40,256 nucleotides of DNA from JBPCPM01 sp050999155 (lineage in GTDB: Bacteria; Actinomycetota; Thermoleophilia; Solirubrobacterales; 70-9). The stretch covers positions 1 to 40,256 of the forward strand of contig JBPCPM010000149.1 in NCBI GenBank assembly GCA_050999155.1. The letters are read 5' to 3'. A model generated the notes under the pieces. The model was not told the DNA's origin. It did not search any database and saw nothing but the letters and a program-made list of their open reading frames with translations. Positions 13,047 through 23,316 of the stretch are shown here, piece by piece (within the stretch, counting starts at the first letter, position 1; every line of letters starts with the position of its first letter). The position numbers and the translations under genes were made by a program.

Positions 13047-15293
13047 TCAGCGACTCCCGGTCGCGCCGGCGCGCCCGGTGAAGGCGGGGCGGCGGCTGCG
13101 GGGGGAAGGGGACGAGTCGGCGCCGGAGGCAAGCAGGCGGATCCGCTCGTTGGCGGTGCGCTCGCGGTCGAAGCCGTCCGAGCCGCGGGCGACGAGCGTG
13201 GCCGAGACCGCCCCCTCCCGGCGCACCAGCTGCCGGCCTGCCCGCGTCAGGCGTACGGCGACGGTGACCCGGCCGGTGGCCCGCGACCGTTGCGCGCGGC
13301 CGCTGCCGATCGTCCGCGTCGCACCGTGGCTGCGGGCGCGCACCGAGACGCGGCAGCGGTCGAGCTCGCCCTCGTCGGCCACACACCGGGTGGCGAACCG
13401 CCCGTCGCCGACCCGCTCCGTTCCCGGGGCCGACAGCGACAGGGCCAGCGCCTCGCGGCACGGGCGCTGTTCCTGGGAGACCACGGCGGTGGGGCCGCGA
13501 AGCACCGTCACCGGCGAGCTCAAGACCTCGATCAGCTCGCCGCGGCGCACCTCGATCCGGTAACGGCCCGGCCCGAGGTCGGGGAACGTCCGTGTCGCCG
13601 CGGACCCGTCGATCGGGACGGCGGCGACCGTCTCGCCGTCGCGGACCAGCGCCAGGACAGCCGGACCCGGGCGCGGCGTGGAGTTGCGGTCGGCCCCCAG
13701 GACCGTCGCGGTGATCTGGGCCGACGGGGCGATGAGCGTGTCGCCCATGGTCGCTTCGGGCCCGCCTCCCGGCGGTGAGGCGGTGAGGCGGATGTCGGGC
13801 CCGGAGTTGCCGAACAGCTTCACGTAGGTCCGGCCTGCCTGGACGCCTTGGTTGATGCCGCATTCCGAGAGCTCCTGGGCGCCGACCACGGTGGTGGCTT
13901 GGCCGATCGGGGTCTGCGTGAGCTCGTTCTCCGGCTTGCCGGCGTTGTGGGAGTCCGAGACGCCGACCGCGGCCAGGCCGTTGCCGTCGGCCAGGTGGCC
14001 CTCCCACTCGTCGATCGCGGTGAGAGTGAAGGGATTCGGGGTGACGTCGTTGACCGTGGCCGGGCCGGACTGGATCTCGAAGCCGTCGACCAGCCGGTAG
14101 TCGGTCTCGGCGCCCGAGTAGTCCCACGGGCAGCCGCGGCAGAATGAGCGGAAGGCCGGGACCTCGGAGGGGAAGATCGTCGGATGGTTGATCTGGGTGA
14201 AGCCGCCGGCCCGGGTCACCCGGTTGAACGCGGCTCGCGGATCGAGCTCGCCGCGGCGGCGGACCAGCTGTCCGTCGGGACGCCGCTCGAGGATCGGGCC
14301 GTGGCGGTAGTCGAGGTCGGTGACGCTTGCGTGGTTGTTGAAGTGCCCGCGGTAGGTGATGACCTCGGAGCTGCGGACGATCAGCTTGCCCTCATACCGG
14401 GGCTGGTGGCGGCCGATCTCGCCCCAGGCGACGTTGGAGACGTAGTCCGACAGCGTGATGAAGTCCAGCCCGGCGCCGTCGCCCGGCTCGCCGAACGCGT
14501 AGTCGAAGGTCTCGCGCATGGTGGCGTCGCCCTGCGCCGAATGCTCGGCGTGGACGTGCATGTCGCCGGCGTACCACCCGGGCTGCGAGCGGGCCGGTCG
14601 GTCGTCGTACAGCGCCCGGCGGTATGGCCGGTCGGCGAAGCGCGCGTCGTCGGAAAGCTCGACCTCCACCCGCCAGCGGACCCGGCCGTCGGTGTCGCCC
14701 TGGTCGCGGCCCGCGACGGCGGCCACGCCGAGCTCCGCCGCCCACGTGCCGGCGGGGATCGGACCGGGGCGAAAGGCGCGGGTGGTGCGTCCCGGGACGT
14801 GCGCGTCAGGGTCCTCGACGTAGGCGGTCTCGGAGGAGAAGCCCTCGGGGCTGACGGTCACGTCGGGGTGGCTTGAACCACCCCAACCGCGGAACTCCGG
14901 CAGGCCCCACACCCGTTCGCGGCGGGCATCGCTGCGCGCCTCATAGAGGCCGAGGTCCAGCGTGTGCGAACTCTGGGGGACCGGGACCTCAGGCTGGTCG
15001 AAGCAGTACTTCACCCGCACCGCCGTCGTGCCTGCGGGCACCGTGAACGGCACCATCACGTAGCTGCCCTGCTGGTCAGTGGTAAAGCTGCCCTCGATGA
15101 CGCGATCGGGCTCGATGGCGTCACCGCTGCATCCGTCGGCTGTCAGGGCGGTGGCACGGACGGTGCGCTGGTGGTCGGCCGCGGCGGTCCTCGCAGCGTC
15201 GTCGCGGGCGGCGGGCGGCTCAGTACCGGCGAGCGCCGCCGGGCAGGCGCCCACCGAGACCAGCGCGCAGATCAGCGTGATGCGCAGCCGCAC
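13047..15293 (-). CDS. Secreted PHP-domain metallo-phosphoesterase-like protein (CehA/McbA or DUF3604 type)
   Basis: A 748-residue protein with a signal peptide (MRLRITLICALVSVGACPAALA) and therefore probably exported. An N-terminal beta-rich region runs to about residue 235. The PHP-type catalytic part has GDMHVHAEHS (243-252), FITLSDYVS (278-286), GGFTQINHPTIFPSE and GVSDSHNAG. The metal-binding Asp-His of the canonical LTDHN motif reads Asp-Tyr here (SDY). The C-terminal 200 residues look like beta-sandwich modules and an Arg/Ser-rich tail. Related proteins are putative phosphoesterases or ester hydrolases; the substrate is unknown. It begins at GTG 15293 with TATCCT 6 nt upstream, and is followed with one-base spacing by the Nudix gene. 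Confidence 0.85.
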   Translation of the reverse strand: MRLRITLICALVSVGACPAALAGTEPPAARDDAARTAAADHQRTVRATALTADGCSGDAIEPDRVIEGSFTTDQQGSYVMVPFTVPAGTTAVRVKYCFDQPEVPVPQSSHTLDLGLYEARSDARRERVWGLPEFRGWGGSSHPDVTVSPEGFSSETAYVEDPDAHVPGRTTRAFRPGPIPAGTWAAELGVAAVAGRDQGDTDGRVRWRVEVELSDDARFADRPYRRALYDDRPARSQPGWYAGDMHVHAEHSAQGDATMRETFDYAFGEPGDGAGLDFITLSDYVSNVAWGEIGRHQPRYEGKLIVRSSEVITYRGHFNNHASVTDLDYRHGPILERRPDGQLVRRRGELDPRAAFNRVTRAGGFTQINHPTIFPSEVPAFRSFCRGCPWDYSGAETDYRLVDGFEIQSGPATVNDVTPNPFTLTAIDEWEGHLADGNGLAAVGVSDSHNAGKPENELTQTPIGQATTVVGAQELSECGINQGVQAGRTYVKLFGNSGPDIRLTASPPGGGPEATMGDTLIAPSAQITATVLGADRNSTPRPGPAVLALVRDGETVAAVPIDGSAATRTFPDLGPGRYRIEVRRGELIEVLSSPVTVLRGPTAVVSQEQRPCREALALSLSAPGTERVGDGRFATRCVADEGELDRCRVSVRARSHGATRTIGSGRAQRSRATGRVTVAVRLTRAGRQLVRREGAVSATLVARGSDGFDRERTANERIRLLASGADSSPSPRSRRPAFTGRAGATGSR

Positions 15294-15299
15294 GGACCC

Positions 15300-15305
15300 A
15301 GGATA
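15300..15305 (-). promoter_or_regulatory. -10 hexamer of the secreted PHP-type gene
   Basis: TATCCT on the minus strand, 6 nt before GTG 15293, with no ribosome binding site. It would drive the PHP-type and Nudix genes together. Confidence 0.4.
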
Positions 15306-15342
15306 CGGCCCGTGCGACCGCGCAGGGACGGTTCGCCCCGCG

Positions 15343-16185
15343 CTAGGAGGCCATGCCGGAGAATTGGCCTCCGGTCACGTTGAGCACCTGGCCGTGCACG
15401 TAGTCGGCCAGCGGCGAGGCGAGGAACAAGACTGGGCCTGCAGCCTCGTGCGGCTGGGCCGGGCGCCCCATGGGGATCACGAAGCTGGCCATCTCGCGCA
15501 TCTGCTGGGGGATGCCGAGCTTGACGTCCTCCCCCTCGCGTTGGATCGTCTCGGACTCTTCCTTGGACGCGGTCAGGCGCGTCTCGACGAAGCCGAAGGC
15601 CACGGCGTTGACGTTGATCTTGAACTGGCCCCACTCCTTGGCCAGCGTCCGGGTCAGTCCCACCACCCCCGCCTTGGCGGCCGAGTAATTGGCCTGCCCG
15701 GCGTTGCCCATGGTGCCCGAGATCGAGCTCACGTTGATGATCTTGCGGAAGACCTCGCGGCCCTCCTCGCGCTCGGCCTTGGCCGGCTCGCGCATGTGCG
15801 GGGCGGCGGCGCGGATGATCCGGAACGGCACGACGGTGTGGATGTCGAGCATGGCCTGGAACTGGTCGTCGCCCATCTTGTGGACGGCGCCGTCCCAGGT
15901 GTAGCCGGCGTTGTTGACGATGATGTCGACCGTGCCGAACTCGTCGACGGCCTTCTTGACGAGCGTGTCCGGCACGCCCTCGGCGGTCAGGTCGCCACCG
16001 AACACCGTGGTGTCACCGTCGATCTCCGATGCCGCCTGCTCGGCGACGTCGGCGTCGATGTCGTTGATCAGCACCCGGGCCCCCTCGCCGGCGAACAGCT
16101 CGGCCACCGAGCGCCCGATACCGCGTGCCGAGCCCGTGACGATTGCCGACTTGCCCTCCAGCATCCCGTTTGCGAACTGCGCCAT
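15343..16185 (-). CDS. Short-chain dehydrogenase/reductase, 3-oxoacyl-reductase-like
   Basis: A 280-residue classical SDR with complete motifs: cofactor-binding TGSARGIG near residue 18, NNAG, the catalytic Ser in INVSSISG, and the YxxxK pair in NYSAAKAGVVGLTR. It ends in VLNVTGGQFSGMAS, as FabG-like enzymes do. An acidic residue after strand 2 (INDIDAD) favours NAD(H). A likely substrate is a 3-hydroxy/3-oxoacyl thioester. ATG 16185 has a clear GGGAGG 5 nt upstream, in contrast to many neighbours. A TAGGGT on the minus strand at 16260-16255 could be the -10 element of a 63-nt leader. Confidence 0.9.
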   Translation of the reverse strand: MAQFANGMLEGKSAIVTGSARGIGRSVAELFAGEGARVLINDIDADVAEQAASEIDGDTTVFGGDLTAEGVPDTLVKKAVDEFGTVDIIVNNAGYTWDGAVHKMGDDQFQAMLDIHTVVPFRIIRAAAPHMREPAKAEREEGREVFRKIINVSSISGTMGNAGQANYSAAKAGVVGLTRTLAKEWGQFKINVNAVAFGFVETRLTASKEESETIQREGEDVKLGIPQQMREMASFVIPMGRPAQPHEAAGPVLFLASPLADYVHGQVLNVTGGQFSGMAS

Positions 16186-16303
16186 GCCTACCTCCCGAAG
16201 CGTTCGATGGGCGCTGCCCACCCTGGTCGCGCGGCGCGTGGGGCCGCGGGGCGGACCCTAGTACAGGGTGGCCCACGAACCGGTACGCGGTGCGCCGGCG
16301 GCG

Positions 16304-16309
16304 TAGGGT
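16304..16309 (+). promoter_or_regulatory. -10 hexamer of the patatin gene
   Basis: TAGGGT, 8 nt before GTG 16318; identical in sequence and spacing to the element before the first PlsC gene. Confidence 0.5.
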
Positions 16310-16317
16310 GGTGCACG

Positions 16318-17553
16318 GTGGCCGACGACCCCACAGCCGAGGAGAGCCCGCGCGCCGAGGGCGTGGCGCTGGTCCTGGCCGGAGGTGGCGCCCGCGGCGC
16401 CTACCAGGCCGGGGTGCTGGCCGAGCTGATTCCCGAGCTCGAGCGCCGGGGGGAGCGGGAGGTGATCCTCTCCGGGGCGAGCGTGGGCTCGATCAACGCG
16501 GTCCACCTGGCCGCGACCCGCCACCTCGGCGCCCAGGAGTCCGTCGAACGTTGCCTGGAGCTGTGGAAGAGCCTGCGGTTCCGCGACGTGATGCGCCCGG
16601 TCCTGCGCGAAGGGCTGCCGCTGACCGTCCTGCGCTACATGGCCGAGGCGTTCGCGGTGCCCGGGTTCCGGCTGCAGGGACTCTTCGACGCCGGCCCGCT
16701 GGAGGACACCCTGAACCGGCTGATCGACTGGGACGCCGTGCACGAGTCGATCGAGTCGGGGCCGATCGAGGCGCTGTCGGTGATGACCACGGCCGTACGG
16801 ACCGGCCAGGTGACCTCGTTCACCGATTCCAAGGACGACGAGCTCGACCTCGACGACCAGGATGTGCGCTACGTCGCTGGGCGGGTGACCGTCGATCACG
16901 TCCGGGCCTCGGCGGCCATCCCGCTGGTGTTCGCGCCGATCCGGGTCGACGAGCCCGAAGCCGGGCGCGGGTGGTACGTCGACGGCTCGACCCGCCTGCA
17001 GAGCCCGCTGGAGCCGGCTGTCCTGCTGGGCTGCGACCGGATCCTCGCTATCGGCTGCTCGGACCTCGTCCAGCGCGCGGCCGATCCGATGGAGTCCGAC
17101 ATGGACGACCCCGACATGGCCGACGGGGCGGTCAACGCCCTCGAGGGGTTGCTGGGAGACCGGATCGTGGCCGACATCCGTGACCTGGCCACCAAGAACC
17201 GCCTCTCGCAGATCCCGGCGGTCAACGAGATGCGCCGCGAGGAGGGGCGGCGCGAATGGGAGGAGATCCCGTGGGCCTTCGTCGCACCGAGCGAGCCCGG
17301 CGAGGTCGGCCGGCTCGCCTACCGCTGCTTCCGCGAGCGCTACGCCTCGCCCCGAGGGCTGCTGCGGGCGTCGGACCTGCCGCTCATCCACCGCTTCACG
17401 GGCGGCGAAAGCCCCCTGCAGGGCGAGCTGCTGAGCCTGCTGATGTTCGACGAGGAGTTCGCCGAGGAGTCGATCAAGCTCGGTCGCCGGGACGCCAAGC
17501 GGTGGCTTGAAGCCGAGCCGGACCTGTGGCGATCGGTGCCGCTCGGCCTCTAG
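16318..17553 (+). CDS. Patatin-like phospholipase family protein
   Basis: A 411-residue patatin-domain protein. The oxyanion-hole motif GGGARG (22-27) is followed by the nucleophile motif GASVG with Ser55. The catalytic Asp is in WYVDGSTRLQSP, a DGS variant of the usual DGG/DGA motif. The N-terminal domain covers about residues 14-260; the C-terminal part (NRLSQIPAVNEMRREEGRREWEEIPWAFVAPSEPGE onward) is an added region of unknown role. There is no signal peptide, so it acts in the cytosol or at the inner leaflet. Patatins cleave acyl esters of phospholipids or other lipids. The alanine-rich start at GTG is supported by the leaderless promoter. Confidence 0.9.
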   Translation: MADDPTAEESPRAEGVALVLAGGGARGAYQAGVLAELIPELERRGEREVILSGASVGSINAVHLAATRHLGAQESVERCLELWKSLRFRDVMRPVLREGLPLTVLRYMAEAFAVPGFRLQGLFDAGPLEDTLNRLIDWDAVHESIESGPIEALSVMTTAVRTGQVTSFTDSKDDELDLDDQDVRYVAGRVTVDHVRASAAIPLVFAPIRVDEPEAGRGWYVDGSTRLQSPLEPAVLLGCDRILAIGCSDLVQRAADPMESDMDDPDMADGAVNALEGLLGDRIVADIRDLATKNRLSQIPAVNEMRREEGRREWEEIPWAFVAPSEPGEVGRLAYRCFRERYASPRGLLRASDLPLIHRFTGGESPLQGELLSLLMFDEEFAEESIKLGRRDAKRWLEAEPDLWRSVPLGL

Positions 17554-17597
17554 AGCAGCGGTTTCGCGCTGGCGATCCGGTGTTTGCGCGCAGCGCG

Positions 17598-17603
17598 TAT
17601 CGT
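17598..17603 (+). promoter_or_regulatory. Possible -10 element of catalase
   Basis: TATCGT, 71 nt before the catalase ATG, preceded by a GCGCGC-rich stretch with no clear -35. A leader of about 60 nt with an AGGAG site would result. The call is weak. Confidence 0.25.
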
Positions 17604-17674
17604 CAAGTACCCAGGTAGGGCCGACAGCTCGCGGCCCGCTGATCTCGACCACGCCCGATTCCCAGGAGCAGTCA

Positions 17675-19153
17675 ATGGCCGACGACGCCCCCCGCACCGA
17701 CCAGCACGGCACGCCGATCCCGTCCGACCGCCACTCGGTCACGGCCGGCTACACGGGCCCCGTTCTCATGCAGGACCGCTACCTGTTCGAGAAGATGGCC
17801 CAGTTCAACCGGGAGCGCGTGCCGGAGCGGGTCGTGCACGCCAAAGGATCGGGCGCCCACGGCCATTTCGAGCTCACGCGTGACTGCAGCGAGTGGACGC
17901 GCGCCGCGTTCCTGACCGGCGAGCAGGGCAAGAAGACCGACGTCTTCGCCCGCTTTTCCACGGTGGCCGGCGAGCAGGGCTCGCCCGATACGTGGCGCGA
18001 CCCCCGCGGCTTCGCGCTGAAGTTCTACACCGAGCAGGGCAACTACGACATGGTCGGCAACAACACGCCGGTCTTCTTCATGAGCGACCCGCTGAAGTTC
18101 TCGGACTTCATCCACTCGCAGAAGCGCGACCCGCGGACGGGCCTGCGCGACCACAACCTGATGTGGGACTGGTGGTCGAACTGGCCCCAGTCGCTGCACC
18201 AGGTGGTGTGGCTCATGGGCGATCGCGGGATTCCCAAGACCTATCGCCACATGAACGGCTACTCCAGCCACACCTACAAGTGGGTCAACGCCTCGAACGA
18301 GGCCTTCTACGTCAAGTACCACTTCAAGACCGACCAGGGAATCGAGTTCCTGTCGGACGCCGAGGCCGGCGAGCTGGCCGGACACGAGCCCGACGCGCAC
18401 CGCCGCGACCTGTTCGAGGCCATCGAGCGGGGCAACCCGCCCAGCTGGACGCTCAAGGTCCAGATCATGCCCGAGGTCGAGGCCGTCGACTACAAGTTCA
18501 ACCCGTTCGACCTGACCAAGGTCTGGCTGCACTCTGACTACGAGCCGATCGAGGTCGGCACGCTGACGCTGGACCGTAACCCGGACAACTTCTTCGCCGA
18601 GACCGAGCAGTCGGCGTTCGAGCCGGGCAACATGGTTCCGGGCATCGAGCCCTCGCCGGACAAGATGCTCCAGAACCGGCTGATCAGCTACGCGGACACC
18701 CACCGGCACCGGATCGGGACCAACTACGCGCACCTGCCGATCAACCAGGCACGCTGCCCGGTCAACGATCCGCAGAACCGCGACGGGAACATGCGCTTCG
18801 ACGGCAACCACGGGAGCCGGCCGAACTACTTCCCCAACAGCTCCGACGATCCCCGCATCGAGGACGACGCCGAGGAGCATGAGTACGAACTCACCGGCGT
18901 CGTGGGCCGCAACGCCTACGACAAGCACTCCGAGGACGACACCGAGTACACGCAGGCGGGGATGTTCTTCCGCATGCTCGACGACGACGCTCAGGACCGG
19001 CTGATCGACAACATCGTCAGCCACATCTCCGACGGCGTCGACGAGGCAATCCAGCGCCGCCAGCTCGAGCACTTCCGCCAGGCGGACGAGACGCTCGCCT
19101 CACGCGTGGCCGACGGCCTCGGCCTCGACGTCCCGCAGCCGGCCGGCGCATAG
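17675..19153 (+). CDS. Heme catalase (small-subunit type)
   Basis: A 492-residue monofunctional catalase. The catalytic His55 is in RVPERVVHAKGSGAHGHFE, the distal Asn in YDMVGNNTPVFF, and the proximal heme Tyr in NRLISYADTHRHRIGTN. The length and absence of a C-terminal flavodoxin-like domain place it in the small-subunit class. It decomposes hydrogen peroxide in the cytoplasm. ATG 17675 has AGGAG 6 nt upstream. It stands alone; no adjacent regulator or ankyrin-type partner is present. Acyl-CoA dehydrogenases, whose electrons can lead to H2O2, and a P450 lie nearby, but a functional link is not shown. Confidence 0.96.
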   Translation: MADDAPRTDQHGTPIPSDRHSVTAGYTGPVLMQDRYLFEKMAQFNRERVPERVVHAKGSGAHGHFELTRDCSEWTRAAFLTGEQGKKTDVFARFSTVAGEQGSPDTWRDPRGFALKFYTEQGNYDMVGNNTPVFFMSDPLKFSDFIHSQKRDPRTGLRDHNLMWDWWSNWPQSLHQVVWLMGDRGIPKTYRHMNGYSSHTYKWVNASNEAFYVKYHFKTDQGIEFLSDAEAGELAGHEPDAHRRDLFEAIERGNPPSWTLKVQIMPEVEAVDYKFNPFDLTKVWLHSDYEPIEVGTLTLDRNPDNFFAETEQSAFEPGNMVPGIEPSPDKMLQNRLISYADTHRHRIGTNYAHLPINQARCPVNDPQNRDGNMRFDGNHGSRPNYFPNSSDDPRIEDDAEEHEYELTGVVGRNAYDKHSEDDTEYTQAGMFFRMLDDDAQDRLIDNIVSHISDGVDEAIQRRQLEHFRQADETLASRVADGLGLDVPQPAGA

Positions 19154-19257
19154 GTCCCGGGTCTGTGAAGGCGCTCCCGGACCCCGCGGACACCGACCAC
19201 CCGACCGAGCCCGGAGCCGACACGTGAGCCGGTGCCGGGACTCGGCGGACGGCTGCG

Positions 19258-20418
19258 CTACAGGCCCAGCTGCTTGCCGAGGATCTCGCGCATGACCTCG
19301 TCGGTGCCGCCGCCGATGGGACCCAGCCGCGCGTCGCGCAGGAACCGCTCGATCCCCGTTTCGGCCGCGTAGCCCATGCCGCCGTGGATCTGCAGGCAGT
19401 CGTCGATCACGTCGACGGCGGCGCGCTGGGTGAACAGCTTGGCCATCGTCACCTCGCGGACCGCGTCGCCGGTCTCGTGGTACTGGCGCAGGGCGTCGTA
19501 GGTCATCGAGCGTGCCGCGTACAAGGTGGTGGCCGCGTCGGCGAGCTTGTGGCGGATCGCCTGGAACCGGCCGATCGGCTTGCCGAACGCCTCACGCTCG
19601 GATGCGTAGGCCAGGGTGCGCTCGATGGCGCGGTCCATCGCGCCCACGGCGCCGAGGCTCATCAGCAGCCGCTCCCACTGGAAGTTGGCCATGATCAGAT
19701 AGAAGCCGCCGTTCTCGTCCCCGAGCAGGTTTTTCTCCGGGACCTCGACGTCGTCGAAGGCCAGCTCGGCGGTGTCGGAGGCGTGCCAGCCCATCTTCTC
19801 CAGCTTGCGCGAGACCGTGTAGCCGGGCATATCGCGCTCCAAGATGAGGAACGAGATGCCCCCGTGCCCGCCCTCGGCCGTGGTCCGGCAGGCGCAGACC
19901 AGCACGTCGGCGCGGACGCCGTTGGTGATGAAGGTCTTGGAGCCGTTGACCACCCACCCACCGTCGGTGCGCCTGGCCGTTGTGCGGATGGAAGCCACGT
20001 CGGAGCCGGCGCCCGGCTCGGTGATCCCCAGCGTGCACACCTTCCCGCCGGCGATCGCCGGTCGCAGGAGCGGCTCGTGCTGGTCGGCCGTGCCGAAGGT
20101 AAAGAGGGGAGGGGAGGCGATCCCCGTGTGAGCGCCGAGTCCGGCCGCCACGCCGCCCGAGTCGCACCAGGTCAGCTCCTCGGCCCACACGGCGTCGTGG
20201 AGGTGATCACCCCCCTGACCGCCCAGCTCTTCGGGGAACTTCAGCCCCAGGAACCCCAACTCGGCGGCACGCTCGAACACCGAGCGCGGGAACTCGCGCT
20301 CGCGCTCCCACTGGTCGGCGTGCGGAGCGAGCTCCTCGCGGGCCCAGCGGCGGATCGACGCGCGCAGGTCGTCGTGCTCGTCGCCGAACGGCGGCCGCGA
20401 CGTGGCCTCGGCAGTCAC
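19258..20418 (-). CDS. Acyl-CoA dehydrogenase (second of two)
   Basis: A 386-residue flavoenzyme with the full family layout: N-terminal helical domain, the FAD-binding signatures TLGITEPGAGSDV and WVVNGSKTFITNG, and a C-terminal LQIHGGMGYAAETGIERFLRDAR. The position of the MCAD-type base (YEGT) reads IGGGT, so the catalytic glutamate is probably the one in QWERLL, as in isovaleryl- and long-chain-type enzymes. It introduces the alpha-beta double bond in an acyl-CoA; chain length is unknown. GTG 20418 lies 18 nt after the stop of a paralogous dehydrogenase gene, so the two form an operon and perhaps a heteromeric complex. Confidence 0.93.
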   Translation of the reverse strand: MTAEATSRPPFGDEHDDLRASIRRWAREELAPHADQWEREREFPRSVFERAAELGFLGLKFPEELGGQGGDHLHDAVWAEELTWCDSGGVAAGLGAHTGIASPPLFTFGTADQHEPLLRPAIAGGKVCTLGITEPGAGSDVASIRTTARRTDGGWVVNGSKTFITNGVRADVLVCACRTTAEGGHGGISFLILERDMPGYTVSRKLEKMGWHASDTAELAFDDVEVPEKNLLGDENGGFYLIMANFQWERLLMSLGAVGAMDRAIERTLAYASEREAFGKPIGRFQAIRHKLADAATTLYAARSMTYDALRQYHETGDAVREVTMAKLFTQRAAVDVIDDCLQIHGGMGYAAETGIERFLRDARLGPIGGGTDEVMREILGKQLGL

Positions 20419-20436
20419 GTCCGCGACGCCCGGCGC

Positions 20437-21654
<1,218 letters not shown>

Positions 21655-21692
21655 GGGTGCTCCTTGGTGCGGGTGGCGAGGGCAGAGTAGAT

Positions 21693-21708
21693 AGTAGTAC
21701 GTCTTACT
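21693..21708. promoter_or_regulatory. Operator candidate in front of the acyl-CoA dehydrogenase operon
   Basis: AGTAGTACGTCTTACT has dyad symmetry AGTA-nn-ACGT-nn-TACT (six of eight half-site positions). It lies 39 nt upstream of ATG 21654. The size and style fit a TetR-family site. It is AT-richer than its surroundings, and the core GTACGTCT recurs 82 bp away in the second site. Confidence 0.5.
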
Positions 21709-21759
21709 TCCAGCTTCTTGCCAACACGCCCCGCGCAGGAACCCGTGCAGAACTGGACG

Positions 21760-21787
21760 GACGTACGACCCCTGCGTACGGTACGTC
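21760..21787. promoter_or_regulatory. Second operator candidate and P450 promoter region
   Basis: GACGTAC (21760-21766) and GTACGTC (21781-21787) are perfect 7-bp inverted arms around 14 nt that include another CGTACG. A -10-like TACGGT (21777-21782) sits inside the site, so a bound repressor would block it. The shared GTACGTC core with the site at 21693 suggests one regulator for both divergent units. Confidence 0.45.
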
Positions 21788-21860
21788 TAGCTGGCCACCG
21801 ACGGCCGAGCAGTCGATGCCAAGGCAGGCGAGACGGCAGGCAGCTCGGGAGGCCGCCACG

Positions 21861-23306
21861 GTGTCGTTGCTGGAGGAAGTCGACGAACAGCAGCCTGCAG
21901 GGCCGTCGTACGCCGGTGCTGCCGGCTGTCCGGTCAACCATGCCGCTCAACCAACGGCGGCCGGAGCCTTGGCGCTGACCAGCGCTGCCGAGCCCCCCGT
22001 CGCCGAGCCATTCAGCTTTGACGACCTGCCGCCCGGGCCGACGAGCTCGGGGGTCGTCCAGTCGCTGCAGTGGGCCAACCGACCGCTCGCCTACATGCAG
22101 CGTGCGCGCCAGGCCCACGGGCCGGTCTTCACGGCCCGGCTGGGGCCGATGCGCAGCGTGGTGTTCATCGCGGACCCGGCGGTCGCCCAGGCCGTGTTCA
22201 CCGGGCCGGCCGACGTGTTCCACACCGGCGACATCAACGGCATCTTCCGGCCCGGGCTGGGTTCGAAATCGATCTTGCTGCTCGACGGCGAGGAGCACCT
22301 GCGCCACCGGCGGATGATGCTGCCGCTGTTCCAGGGTCGGGCGTCCACCGACCGCATCCCGATGTTCGAGCAGATCGCCCGGTCCGAGCTCGAACGGGTC
22401 CCGCTCGGGCGCCCGGTGAAGATGCTGCCCGTCATGCACCGGATCTCGCTCGAGGCGATCCTGCTCACCCTGTTCGGCGCTACCGACCCCGAGCGCTACG
22501 ACCGCTTGCGCATCCGCGTCCCGAGGATGCTCGACCTCTGTGACACGCCCGCGTTCCTGCTGCCGTGGCTGCGCTACGAGCTGGGAGGGCGCAGCGGGTG
22601 GGGCAAGGTCATGCAGGCCGTGCGCGACCTCGACGAGGCGCTGTTCGAGGAGATCGCGATCCGGCGGGCCGGCGGCGTCGAGGGGAGCGATGGGCTCGCC
22701 CAGCTCATGGCGGCGCGGGACCCCGACGGCCACGGCCTCGACGACCAGGCCCTGCGTGACGAGCTCGTCACCTTGCTGGGAGCCGGCCACGAGACCACCT
22801 CCGGGGCCCTCGCGTGGGCGGTCGAGAGGATCTCCCGGGCGCCCGAGGTGGCCGACACGCTCCGTCGCCAGGAGGCCGTCGGCGATCCCTCCTACACCGA
22901 GGCCACCGTCAAGGAGGCCCTGCGCCGACGTCCGGTGCTGCCCATCGTCGGCCGCACGGTTATACGTGACGTCGAGGTCGCCGGCCTGCGGCTCCCCCGC
23001 GGCGCTGTCGCCATGCCGTGCGTGTACCTCATGCACCACGAGCCCTCCCTGTACCCGGATCCGTACGCGTTCCGGCCCGAGCGGTTCCTGGAGTCCTCTC
23101 CGCCGAGCTACGGCTGGATCCCGTTCGGCGGCGGTGTGCGGCGCTGCGCCGGGGCGAGCTTCGCAACCCTCGAGATGGAAGCCACGCTGCGGGTCCTGCT
23201 CACGAGCCGGCGTCTCGTGCCGATCGGGCGGCCGGAGGGAATGGCCCGGCGCAGCGTCTCGATGCAGCCGTCGCGCGGCGCCGAAGTGGCGCTCGAGGCC
23301 CTGTAG
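21861..23306 (+). CDS. Cytochrome P450
   Basis: A 481-residue P450 with the oxygen-binding I-helix motif GAGHETTS, the K-helix ExxR in VKEALRRRPVLP, and the heme loop FGGGVRRCAGASFA with the iron ligand at about Cys429. The N-terminal 60 residues are Ala/Pro-rich and carry no membrane anchor, so it is a soluble bacterial P450. The substrate is unknown. GTG 21861 is chosen because GGAGG lies 8 nt upstream; ATG 21816 would add 15 basic residues and lacks such a site. There is no ferredoxin or reductase next to it. The divergent acyl-CoA dehydrogenases and shared operator cores suggest a role in fatty-acid or terpenoid-acid metabolism, as inference. Confidence 0.94.
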   Translation: MSLLEEVDEQQPAGPSYAGAAGCPVNHAAQPTAAGALALTSAAEPPVAEPFSFDDLPPGPTSSGVVQSLQWANRPLAYMQRARQAHGPVFTARLGPMRSVVFIADPAVAQAVFTGPADVFHTGDINGIFRPGLGSKSILLLDGEEHLRHRRMMLPLFQGRASTDRIPMFEQIARSELERVPLGRPVKMLPVMHRISLEAILLTLFGATDPERYDRLRIRVPRMLDLCDTPAFLLPWLRYELGGRSGWGKVMQAVRDLDEALFEEIAIRRAGGVEGSDGLAQLMAARDPDGHGLDDQALRDELVTLLGAGHETTSGALAWAVERISRAPEVADTLRRQEAVGDPSYTEATVKEALRRRPVLPIVGRTVIRDVEVAGLRLPRGAVAMPCVYLMHHEPSLYPDPYAFRPERFLESSPPSYGWIPFGGGVRRCAGASFATLEMEATLRVLLTSRRLVPIGRPEGMARRSVSMQPSRGAEVALEAL

Positions 23307-23316
23307 CGCGGAGCGG

